Assembly: GCF_023028105.1 (NCBI RefSeq)
Contig: NZ_CP095492.1
Location: 496,001-560,000, forward strand
Source: Halosolutus gelatinilyticus
GTDB taxonomy: Archaea; Halobacteriota; Halobacteria; Halobacteriales; Natrialbaceae
DNA: 64,000 nt
Direction: 5' to 3'
Shown in pieces: positions 44,199 to 52,160 of this stretch; positions within the stretch are counted from its first letter, which is position 1; each line of letters starts with the position of its first letter. A program made the position numbers and the translations under genes. The notes below the pieces were generated by a model that had not been told where the DNA came from, did no database searches, and saw only the letters and a program-made list of their open reading frames with translations.

Positions 44199-45584
44199 AT
44201 GGTGTCAGATGACACTGTCGATAGCGGTAGCGCGAGCGGTATCGCATCGATCGCCCCGACGCGGAGAGGGTGGCTTCGAACGGCCGCGGTGGGGTCGCTC
44301 GGCGCCGCGCTCGGACTGGGCGGGCAGGGAACCGCGACGGCGTCCGGCGACGAGAGACGGGGGCCGCCCCCGCGGGCCACGCCGCAGACCACGCTCGGCG
44401 TCGAGACCCTGCTCGACGAACGCGTCGAACTCCTCGACGGCGATCGGCTGGGCCTAATCACGAATCCCTCCGGGGTCGACAGCTCGCTGACCCCGACGAT
44501 CGACCGCCTGTACGAGCACGACGCGTTCGACCTACGGAAGCTCTTCAGTCCCGAACACGGCATCCGCGGGAACGCGGAAGCCGGCGAGGGCGTCGACGAC
44601 ACGATCGACGAGAAGACGGGGCTGCCGGTGTTCAGCCTCTACGGCGACACCCGGCAGCTGCAGCCGGAGATGATCGAGGACGTAGACGCCGTGCTCTTCG
44701 ACATCCAGGACGTCGGCGTCCGGTTCTACACGTACATCTACGACATCGCGCGGTCGCTGGAAACGATCGGCCAGACCGACAAGCGATTCGTCGTCCTCGA
44801 TCGGCCGAACCCCATCGCCCCGCTGCCGGTGACGGGAAGCCGGATCGACGACGAGAACGCCTCGGGCATCGGGGACTACCGGCTGCCGATCATCCACGGG
44901 ATGACGGTCGGCGAAATCGCCCAGTACTTCAACGACGAGTTCGACTTTGGGGCGGACCTCGAAATCGTCCGGATGCGGGGGTGGAACCGGGGGATGTGGT
45001 ACGACGAAACCGGGCTCCCATTCGTGCCGCCGTCGCCGAACATGCCGACGACGGAGACGGCGACCATCTATCCTGGGATGGTGTACTTCGAAGCGACGAC
45101 CCACTCGGAGGGCCGCGGGACGACGAAGCCCTTCGAGTACGTCGGTGCCCCGTGGATCGACGGCCAGGAATGGGCTGACGCCCTGAACGACCTCGGACTC
45201 CCCGGCGTCCGGTTCCGCCCGGTATGGTTCGAGCCGACGTTCGACGATCACGAGGGGGAGAACGTGAGCGGCGTCCAGACGCACGTCGTCGACCGGTCCA
45301 GCGCCCAGCCCGTCCGCGTCGGCCTGGCGATGCTCGTCTCCGCGTTCCTCGGGTACCCCGAGAGCGAGTGGCTCTCGTGGGGGGACACATACGCGATCGA
45401 TACCCGGGCGAACGGCAGCGAACTCCGCGAGACCATCGACGAGGCGGAGCCCAGTACGGACCCGCTGGCGCTGGCAGACCAGATCCGGAGCGGCTGGGAG
45501 GACGATATCGACGAGTTCCGTGACGTCAGAGATCCGCACCTCCTCTACGACGATCGCTGGCGCGGTCGCCGGAACGGAAACTGA
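44199..45584 (+). CDS. Tat-exported DUF1343 protein, NamZ-type exo-beta-N-acetylmuramidase (GH171)
   Basis: A 461-residue protein. TRRGWLRTAAVGSLGAALGLG is a Tat signal without lipobox. The DUF1343 landmarks are all present: GLITNPSGVDS, LFSPEHGIRG, LPVFSLYGDTRQLQ, DIQDVGVRFYTYIYDI, VLDRPNPIAPL, HGMTVGEIAQYFNDEF, PPSPNMP and EGRGTTKPFEYVGAPW. The founding enzyme, Bacillus NamZ/YbbC, releases MurNAc from non-reducing ends of peptidoglycan chains after NagZ has removed GlcNAc. Here it lies 1.06 kb after a NagZ-type gene, mirroring the bacterial ybbC-nagZ pairing. ATG 44199 fits the TATA box better than GTG 44178. Confidence 0.85.
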   Translation: MVSDDTVDSGSASGIASIAPTRRGWLRTAAVGSLGAALGLGGQGTATASGDERRGPPPRATPQTTLGVETLLDERVELLDGDRLGLITNPSGVDSSLTPTIDRLYEHDAFDLRKLFSPEHGIRGNAEAGEGVDDTIDEKTGLPVFSLYGDTRQLQPEMIEDVDAVLFDIQDVGVRFYTYIYDIARSLETIGQTDKRFVVLDRPNPIAPLPVTGSRIDDENASGIGDYRLPIIHGMTVGEIAQYFNDEFDFGADLEIVRMRGWNRGMWYDETGLPFVPPSPNMPTTETATIYPGMVYFEATTHSEGRGTTKPFEYVGAPWIDGQEWADALNDLGLPGVRFRPVWFEPTFDDHEGENVSGVQTHVVDRSSAQPVRVGLAMLVSAFLGYPESEWLSWGDTYAIDTRANGSELRETIDEAEPSTDPLALADQIRSGWEDDIDEFRDVRDPHLLYDDRWRGRRNGN

Positions 45585-45675
45585 CGCGGCCGGCCGATCG
45601 CCGCGACCCGATCGATTCGCGAATGCGCGGCGAAGACCGCGTCGGACGCCGCGAAGCGCCGCGCCGCGACACCGG

Positions 45676-46491
45676 CTACGGGTAGCTGTCCGTCTCGTAG
45701 AGCGTTCGTTCGAACGTTCGATCTAACCCGGCGGTCATCCCGCCGTCCACGGGGAGCACGACGCCGTTGACGAACGACGACCGATCGGACGCCAAAAAGC
45801 GGACCGCCGACGCGACTTCCTCCGGGCGTCCGAACCGGCCGCCGGGGTACTGATCCTTCAATTGCGTCCAGACGGCGTCGTCCCACTCCGCTTCGCGATG
45901 GGCGCGTCGCGACCCGGTGTCGATCGTTCCCGGGCAGACGACGTTCGATCGGATTCCGTACCCGCTGTACTGCGTAGCGACGAGCCGAGAGAGCCCGTGA
46001 ATTCCGGCTTTTGCAGCCGAATAGCCCGTCAGGCCGATCCCGGTGAGCCCGTTGACCGAGGAGACGTGCACGATCCGGCCGCCGCCGCCGTCGATCATGC
46101 GCGGGAGGGCCGCGCGGGTGCAGAGAAACGGACTGGTGAGGTTGAGATCGATGTTCGCCCGCCACGTGTCAGGGTCCACCTCGTGGGCCTTTCCGTCGTT
46201 CAGTTCCCCGCCGGCGTTGTTGACCAACACGTCGGGACCGCCGTACTCTGCCTCGACGGCCGCCATCAGCGTTTCGGCGGACGCGGCGTCGGTCACGTCC
46301 GTTTCGACGAATATCCCCTCGCCGCCCGAATCGCGGATCGATCGGGCGGTTGATTCGCCGCTCGCCTTGTCGATTTCGGCGACGATCACGGACGCGCCGG
46401 CCGCCGCGAGTTCGGACGCGATCGACGCACCGATGCCGGACCCTGCGCCGGTTACCACGGCGGTTTCGCCGCTCAACGTATCGTCGGACAT
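45676..46491 (-). CDS. Short-chain dehydrogenase/reductase
   Basis: A 271-residue classical SDR. Cofactor loop VVTGAGSGIGASIASEL near 12-28, VNNAGG near 90, catalytic Ser in VHVSSVNG and Y-x3-K in GYSAAKAG are intact. VIVAEID after the second strand (Glu/Asp) favours NAD(H) over NADP(H). It ends 211 bases downstream of the cytoplasmic NamZ gene on the same strand and may oxidise a sugar released by it; glucose- or 3-ketosugar-type SDRs are alternatives. Confidence 0.88.
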   Translation of the reverse strand: MSDDTLSGETAVVTGAGSGIGASIASELAAAGASVIVAEIDKASGESTARSIRDSGGEGIFVETDVTDAASAETLMAAVEAEYGGPDVLVNNAGGELNDGKAHEVDPDTWRANIDLNLTSPFLCTRAALPRMIDGGGGRIVHVSSVNGLTGIGLTGYSAAKAGIHGLSRLVATQYSGYGIRSNVVCPGTIDTGSRRAHREAEWDDAVWTQLKDQYPGGRFGRPEEVASAVRFLASDRSSFVNGVVLPVDGGMTAGLDRTFERTLYETDSYP

Positions 46492-46702
46492 ACTGCGAGG
46501 TACAGCGACGCGCGGGATAGTAGTTACGTTCAGTGACGATCGAACCGAAGCGGGACACCGTCGATCGCTTCACTCCAGCGCGGTCCGAAGGATCTCGATC
46601 TCGAGGTGCCGTTTCTATCAATCTATCGTGAACGCACTCACACGTATAACTCGTGTTAGAACTCCGTCGAGTGTCCGCGAGTGAAAGCCGCGTCAGGAGG
46701 AA

Positions 46703-47878
46703 TCACGATCGGCCGTAGATCGAGTACTCGCGCGCGAGCGGTCCGAACGCCGCCAGTTCATCGTCCCACTGTGATCGGAGCCGATCGATCGCAATCCACG
46801 GCGCGACGCCGCGTCGAACCTCGGAGATCCGCTCGCGAACCGCTGACCCGCCCAGCAGATCGTCGATGACGTATCCGGCGGACCCGTTCAGCCACTCGCA
46901 ATCCGAGTACTCCCGAAAGACCGTCGCGAGCATCGCGATGCCGGCGTCCACCGGATCGAACGCCGACCGATCGACGACGTGAATCTGAACGCCTTCGACG
47001 TCCTGGCGTTCGTGTTTCGAGAACAGCGGCCTGAAGTACGCCGGCCGAAACTTGACGCCCGGGAGATCGAGTTCGTTCAACTGGGTCGCCCAGTCGGGCG
47101 CGTGAATCCACGGGGCGCCGACGAGTTCGAACGGTAACGTCGTCCCGCGACCTTCGGAGAGGTTCGTTCCCTCGAACATACACGTTCCGGGGTAGACGAG
47201 CGCTGTCCGCAGATCCGGCATGTTCGGCGACGGCGGCACCCAGGGCAGCTCGTACTCGTCGAACCACCGTTCGCGGGTCCAGCCGTCCATCGTGACGACG
47301 CTGAGGTCGGCATCGATCCCGAACTCGTCGTTGAAGAACCGCGCGAGTTCGCCGATCGTCATCCCGTGGACGATCGGAAGCGCGGTCCCGTCGGGGCCGT
47401 CGGCGATCCCGCCGCGGTGACCAAGCGGCGCGATCGGATTCGGCCTGTCCAGCACGACGACCGGCGTCGCGGCGTCGGCGGCGACCGAGAGGACCCGCTC
47501 GAGCGTTTGCACGAAGGTGTAAAATCGAGTGCCGACCTCCTGAATATCGTAGACGAGGAGGTCGAGCGGTTCGATCTGCGCCGCCGAGCCGGTCTTGGTT
47601 CGCCTGGAGAGGTTGTACACCGGAACGCCGGTCCGCTCGTCGACGCGGCCGTCCACGCCGGCCCGCGAGTTTTCGTTGCCGCGGATTCCGTGCGTCGGCC
47701 CGAACAACGCCTCGAGTCGTATAGTGTCGCTTCGATGGAACAGATCGATCGTCGATTCGAGGTCGCTCGTCACGCCAGAGGGGTTGGTTACGAGACCGAT
47801 CGTCGAGGGACGGGTTCCGTCCCGCCGTTCCAGAAAGGACTCTACGCCGAGTGTCGCCGTCGAGCGGGTCCGCGTCAT
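46703..47878 (-). CDS. Cytoplasmic DUF1343 protein, NamZ-type (GH171)
   Basis: A 391-residue DUF1343 protein without any signal. The conserved blocks are GLVTNPSGVTSDL, LFGPTHGIRGNENS, PVYNLSRRTK, DIQEVGTRFYTFVQTL, VLDRPNPIAPLG, HGMTIGELARFFNDEF, PPSPNMP and EGRGTTLPFELVGAPW. It differs from the exported paralogue in much of its sequence, so it is not a recent duplicate. As a cytoplasmic exo-muramidase it would act on imported MurNAc-containing disaccharides or muropeptides. Its ATG overlaps the stop of the enolase-superfamily gene (ATGA), so the two are co-translated. Confidence 0.83.
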   Translation of the reverse strand: MTRTRSTATLGVESFLERRDGTRPSTIGLVTNPSGVTSDLESTIDLFHRSDTIRLEALFGPTHGIRGNENSRAGVDGRVDERTGVPVYNLSRRTKTGSAAQIEPLDLLVYDIQEVGTRFYTFVQTLERVLSVAADAATPVVVLDRPNPIAPLGHRGGIADGPDGTALPIVHGMTIGELARFFNDEFGIDADLSVVTMDGWTRERWFDEYELPWVPPSPNMPDLRTALVYPGTCMFEGTNLSEGRGTTLPFELVGAPWIHAPDWATQLNELDLPGVKFRPAYFRPLFSKHERQDVEGVQIHVVDRSAFDPVDAGIAMLATVFREYSDCEWLNGSAGYVIDDLLGGSAVRERISEVRRGVAPWIAIDRLRSQWDDELAAFGPLAREYSIYGRS

Positions 47879-48993
47879 TTGTCGAGTCGGTACCGTTTGA
47901 TCTCGTCCTCGTCGACGGTGACGCCGAGCCCGGGACCGTCCGGAACCGAGTAGGCACCGTCTCGCAGTTCGAACGGATCCTCGAGAACGTACTCGTCCCA
48001 GCCGTAATAGACCGAATCCGGCGGCAGATTGAGCGCCGGGGTCCCGGCCGCGAGATGAAGGACGGCGGCCGTCTTAACCCCGAGGTCGAACCCGCAGTGA
48101 TGAGACACGGAGACTCCCGCCGCGCTCGCCTCTGCGACCTGGTCTCGCGCCGCCGTGATCCCGCCGGCGGGCACTAGATCGATTACGGCGACGTCGATCG
48201 CGTCGTGTCGAAGGAGGGTCGCCAGATTCCCGCGAAAGTAGGTGTCTTCGTTGACCGCGATCGGGGTGTTGACTCTGGCCCGGAGTTTCGCGAAACTCCC
48301 GGGCGTTTCCGTCCGAAGGGGCTGTTCGATGTACTCGAGTAAAATTCCCCGCTCCTCCAGCCGGGTGAGCGCGCGAACGGCCTCCGTCGCGGTCCACCCT
48401 TGGTTCGGATCGAGCCGAAACTCGAGTGCGCCGTCGACGGCGCGATCCATCGCGGTGAGTCGCTCCACGTCCGCGTTCCAGTCCGGACCCGCCTTGGTCT
48501 TGAGGCGCGCGAACCCCGCACTCTTCGCTTCGACGGCGTGGTCCGCGGCGCGTTCCGGGTCCATAATTCCGAGACAGAAGGCGACCGGAACCGACTCCGT
48601 CACTGCACCCCCGAGCAGGTCGACGATCGGCGCCCCGTACTGCTTGCCGACCAGATCCCAAATCGCCGTGCTGACCGCGCCGAGAAACGGATCGAGTCGA
48701 ACGTAGGGGTAGTAAAACTCTGCTAATGCGCTGCGCGCTTCGGTGACGGCCACCCCCTCGAGTTCGGGGGCGATCACGTCTTCGACGACCGTCTTCGTCA
48801 CGCGGGCGGATTTCAGGGCGACGAGCATCTCGCCCCACCCGAGTCGTCCCGTCGCGGTCTCGACGCGGACCAGCACTCTGTCGACCGATTCGACCGAATC
48901 GTGGTTGCTCACGTACGGCGCGAGCCCGAGTTCCGTATCGAGCGAGGCCACGCCCATTCGGACCGGGACCGCCTCCACGCTGCGGATTCGCAT
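47875..48993 (-). CDS. Enolase-superfamily (mandelate racemase/MLE subgroup) enzyme coupled to NamZ
   Basis: A 372-residue MR/MLE-type protein. LKTKAG near 165 carries the base Lys; metal ligands are in RLDPNQGW, IEQPL and VNEDTYF; a possible second base is in SHHCGFDLGVKT. It is a paralogue of the 33579-34736 protein. Such enzymes remove a proton alpha to a carboxylate and can eliminate a beta substituent. Being the first gene of an ATGA-coupled pair with cytoplasmic NamZ, it may process an oxidised MurNAc or GlcNAc; that is inference. The Met at 48993 follows a TTCAAATACG promoter-like element. Confidence 0.83.
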   Translation of the reverse strand: MRIRSVEAVPVRMGVASLDTELGLAPYVSNHDSVESVDRVLVRVETATGRLGWGEMLVALKSARVTKTVVEDVIAPELEGVAVTEARSALAEFYYPYVRLDPFLGAVSTAIWDLVGKQYGAPIVDLLGGAVTESVPVAFCLGIMDPERAADHAVEAKSAGFARLKTKAGPDWNADVERLTAMDRAVDGALEFRLDPNQGWTATEAVRALTRLEERGILLEYIEQPLRTETPGSFAKLRARVNTPIAVNEDTYFRGNLATLLRHDAIDVAVIDLVPAGGITAARDQVAEASAAGVSVSHHCGFDLGVKTAAVLHLAAGTPALNLPPDSVYYGWDEYVLEDPFELRDGAYSVPDGPGLGVTVDEDEIKRYRLDK

Positions 48994-49089
48994 GGATACA
49001 TGCAGAGAGACCACGTATTTGAATCATTCTGTAACGGCACTGCGATCGAGACCGCATTGCGGGACCTCGTTTCGGCGCCGTCGAAATCG

Positions 49090-49842
49090 TCAGGAGTGGG
49101 CAATGTAGAGCTCGATAACGTTCGCGGTCGTCTGCAATCGGTCGACGAGGTCCGCGATTCGGTCCTCGGAAAAGCGGTTCTTCGCACCCGCGACGCCGAT
49201 CGACGCGACGATCGTTCCGCTCTCGTCTTTCAACGCCGTGCCGACGCTCGCGACGCTGGCAAGCCGTTCGCCCCTATCGTAGTCGTACCCCCGTTGACGG
49301 ACGCGTTCGAGATAATCGAAAAACTCCCGGACGTCGTCGATCGCCCGTCCCGAGCCCTCGAGGTCGGAGATGAGTTCCGCGACCCGATCGTTCGACAGGT
49401 AGGCGAGATACGCGCGGCCGATCCCGGACGTATGTAACTCGATACGCGTCCCCGGCCGAAGATCGAGCGGGGCCGCGTCGCTCTCTCGCGCCGACTCCAA
49501 GACGACGCCGGTACCGTTTTCCGCTGTCAAGAGGAGGGCCGTCTCGTTCGTCGACTCGGCGAGGGCCCGGAGTTCCTCGCGCGCGATGTCGAACCCGCGT
49601 CGCGAGCGCCGCGCGTATTCGCCGTGATCCAGAAACCGCAACCCGACGTGGTACCGGTGTGACTCTTTGACGACGTAACCGCGGTTGACGAGCGTCGTCA
49701 GATGGTTGTGTACCGTGCTGTTCGGTAACCCGAGTTCGGCGGCGAGTTCCGTCAGCCGCGCTCCGTCGAGCCGCTGTAGCGCCTCGATTATGTCCAATGA
49801 CCGTTCGGTCGTTCGAACGGCGGCGTCCGGTTTATCATTCAT
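49090..49842 (-). CDS. IclR-family transcriptional regulator (IclR-5)
   Basis: A 250-residue IclR protein with winged helix at about 8-70 (RTTERSLDIIEALQRL, recognition part PNSTVHNHLTTLVNRGYVV) and effector domain with ELHTSGIGRAYLAYL and RQRGYDYDRGE. It lies just upstream of the enolase-NamZ pair on the same strand and is its likely regulator. An AT-rich promoter (CTTATAATT near 49876) and a motif 1 site 103 bases before the ATG precede it. Confidence 0.9.
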   Translation of the reverse strand: MNDKPDAAVRTTERSLDIIEALQRLDGARLTELAAELGLPNSTVHNHLTTLVNRGYVVKESHRYHVGLRFLDHGEYARRSRRGFDIAREELRALAESTNETALLLTAENGTGVVLESARESDAAPLDLRPGTRIELHTSGIGRAYLAYLSNDRVAELISDLEGSGRAIDDVREFFDYLERVRQRGYDYDRGERLASVASVGTALKDESGTIVASIGVAGAKNRFSEDRIADLVDRLQTTANVIELYIAHS

Positions 49843-49944
49843 TTTTATGATGGTATCTATATTTTCATTCGAAATTATAAGTGTTTCCCCGAAACCGAGC
49901 CGCCGACTGCGGCACTTTCACCTCTGCTGAAATTCAGGCATTTT

Positions 49945-49964
49945 TTACAAGCGTACAAATGTAA
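49945..49964. promoter_or_regulatory. Motif 1 palindrome, copy 7
   Basis: TTACAAGCGTACAAATGTAA, a perfect fit, 103-122 bases upstream of IclR-5. Confidence 0.65.
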
Positions 49965-50076
49965 CCCATGTGGCGACGACGAGGCGAGCTACAATCGGAA
50001 CGGGTCGCCAGCTTCCGCCGGACCATCCGATCGCGAATTCCGAGGCGGTCGGGCTCGTCGCCGTAGTTCCCTAAGC

Positions 50077-50118
50077 CACCTATCACACCTATTGTGAGAA
50101 TTGTAGCTATTTCACCGA
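50077..50118. repeat. 9-base-period repeat, copy B
   Basis: ACCTATCAC, ACCTATTGT, a divergent unit, then AGCTATTTC and ACC. It aligns gap-free to 30721-30762 with 32 of 42 bases identical. Read on the minus strand both copies encode a Gly/Ile-rich string with GEI and GNY, but only copy B lies in a longer open frame. Confidence 0.55.
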
Positions 50119-50258
50119 TTGCACGCGTCGTATCCAGTAGACGAATCGCCCCCGGTGACCGCCCGCTTTCGTCGTCGAACCGCCGCGGAGGGGCGCGATG
50201 CTCACCCGCACCTCCGAACGCTCGTCCGCGGCTATCCGAAACCGAAGATCCGCCCGCA

Positions 50259-51320
50259 TCACGAACCGAGGGGACGAACCCGCATACAGACCGGCTCCGG
50301 GATGGAGATCGTCTCACCCGTCGCGGCGAGCGCGCCGGTCCCCTCGTCGATACGAAAGACCACAATCGTATCCGACGCTCGATTTTCGGCGAACAGGAAC
50401 GCGCCGGTGTCGTCGATCGCGAAGTGACGGGGCCACTCGCCGCGAGTCGATTCGTGCCCGGCCGGCGTTATCGCCCCCGTCTCGTTGTTGATCTCGAATA
50501 TCGCGATCGAATCGTGCCCGCGGTTCGATCCGTACACCCACCGTCCGGACGGGTGCACGTGGACGTCCGCCGTGGCGTTCTCGCCGTCGAAACTCGGCGG
50601 AAGCGTCGATCGCGTGGCGATCTCCGAGAGGGACCCGGTTTCGGGATCCCGCTCCAGCGCGGTGAGCGTGGAATCCAGTTCGTTGATCACGTAGCCGTAC
50701 CGGCCGTTCGGATGAAATTCGAGGTGACGCGGGCCCGCGCCGGGTTCCGCGCCGAAAGCTCCCGCCCGTTCGATCGCGCCGTTTCGTTCGTCGAGCTCGT
50801 AGACGACGATCTCGTCGGTTCCGAGATCCGGAACGTAGAGGAAGCGGCCGTCGGGGCCGGGTATGACGGAGTGGGGATGGGCACCGGCCTGCCGCTCGGG
50901 ATCCGCGCTCGATCCCTCATGGGAAACGATATCGGAAGTCGGTGCCAGCGTTCCATCGCGCCAGATCGGAATAACGGAGACCGCCGCGCCGGTGTAGTGA
51001 GCGACGAAGAGGAAGTCGCCGGACGGATGGACGCTAGAGTGGCACGGGCCGCTTGCCCCGCTATCGACGCGGTTCAGTCGACGAAGTCCGCGACCCTCGT
51101 CGTCGATCGCGATCGCCGTGACACTGCCAGCCTCGACCTCGTGAACGGCGTAGAGTCGGCGACAAGTCGGATGCAAAGTGAGAAACGACGGATTGTCCGC
51201 GAGCTCGCTGCTCTCGCTCCTCCGGAGCGTCGGCGCCTCGTCGGGGGTGATGTCGCAGGTGTACAACCCGTCGCTCGCTCCACTGGTGTACGTTCCTACG
51301 AACGCGATCTGGCGAACCAT
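50259..51320 (-). CDS. Lactonase-family seven-bladed beta-propeller (YbhE/Pgl type)
   Basis: A 353-residue beta-propeller of the lactonase family that includes YbhE 6-phosphogluconolactonase. Repeated blade motifs are visible: FVGTYTSGASDGLYTCDI at the N-terminus, LHPTCRRLYAVHE, VHPSGDFLFVAHY, GPCHSSVHPSG, GAHPHSVIPGPDGRFLYVPDLGTDEI, PRHLEFHPNGRYGYVINELD and WPRHFAIDDTGAFLFAEN. It opens aldonolactones, so it can follow the glucose dehydrogenase encoded 0.84 kb upstream. The long frame to 51818 is rejected: MVRQIAFVGTY is the family N-terminus and GTATAAG-type TATA lies 38-44 bases upstream. Confidence 0.83.
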   Translation of the reverse strand: MVRQIAFVGTYTSGASDGLYTCDITPDEAPTLRRSESSELADNPSFLTLHPTCRRLYAVHEVEAGSVTAIAIDDEGRGLRRLNRVDSGASGPCHSSVHPSGDFLFVAHYTGAAVSVIPIWRDGTLAPTSDIVSHEGSSADPERQAGAHPHSVIPGPDGRFLYVPDLGTDEIVVYELDERNGAIERAGAFGAEPGAGPRHLEFHPNGRYGYVINELDSTLTALERDPETGSLSEIATRSTLPPSFDGENATADVHVHPSGRWVYGSNRGHDSIAIFEINNETGAITPAGHESTRGEWPRHFAIDDTGAFLFAENRASDTIVVFRIDEGTGALAATGETISIPEPVCMRVRPLGS

Positions 51321-52160
51321 AGTTCGATCAGCGATACCGGTGCAACTCGGCCCGCACGTATAAGTCGATCGAACGTACTCGATCACCGACAACGGAGCCG
51401 GGGCCGAATTACCGCGCGAAATAGGGCGGCGAGCGGGCGCCGCCGTCTCCCGCGGACGGTTCGAGAAGCGATCGAAAATATTCGGCAAATGGAATGTGTG
51501 TCGATTTCCCGAACAGAAATTAGATCCAGACATCGTCTGGTTTCGCGATTCGAACACCGAACCTCGGACAAAGCGTTTCGAGAAGGCGGCCATAGTCACC
51601 GTGTAGAACCGCGTACGGTGGATTTCGTTCGTCGGCGATGACCGCACGGACAGCAGATAGCGATCGTTGCCGTCGAAATCACTGCCCTGTCCGGTACACA
51701 ACGTCCGAATTTGCGGTAGTCGGGACCGGAGACCGCGCCGATCCGATCGGAGCGAAGGGATGAGCAGAGAGAATATCATCATATTTTCGAGTAATACACA
51801 AATCCGAGAGGTAGACAAAGTGAGAACCGACGGCGTTACTGCGGCGGACGCGATGTCGACTCACACGCCGCCCACCTCCTGGCCTGGCATTCCCGCGCCG
51901 CAAAACGACGTTCCACCCTCGAAACCCGTCGGAGAGACCGCACGCTCCGCGGACGACTACGCGTTCCGAGTCCGCATCGCGATCGATCGCACCGATCGGC
52001 CGCCGGAGCGGTCCCACCCGACGACCGAACCGGTAAAGATGGCACTCAGCGGAGCGTCCAACGCGTCTCCGGCTCCTAGCGGCGGTGATCCGACGCGGTT
52101 CGACGGATCACGAACGCGACGTCGGCGACGTTCGTTGAGCGATCGGTTCGGGACGGGGCG
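51321..52160. other. Intergenic, no feature assigned
   Basis: 840 bases between the lactonase and glucose dehydrogenase genes, both minus-strand. Apart from a lactonase TATA box (51358-51364) I see no gene or repeat; an AT-rich patch lies at about 51775-51800. Confidence 0.5.

Larger units (their letters stand above)
49843..50258. other. Intergenic with AT-rich IclR-5 promoter, motif 1 and repeat copy B
   Basis: In these 416 bases I see no gene. The first 50 are AT-rich promoter sequence for IclR-5; a motif 1 site lies at 49945-49964 and copy B of the 9-base repeat at 50077-50118. Confidence 0.5.

Noticed and set aside
49934-50365. 143-codon minus-strand frame containing GEIATILTIG...GNYG
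   Set aside because: Overlaps the end of the lactonase gene and repeat copy B; low-complexity start. Kept only as part of the repeat observation.
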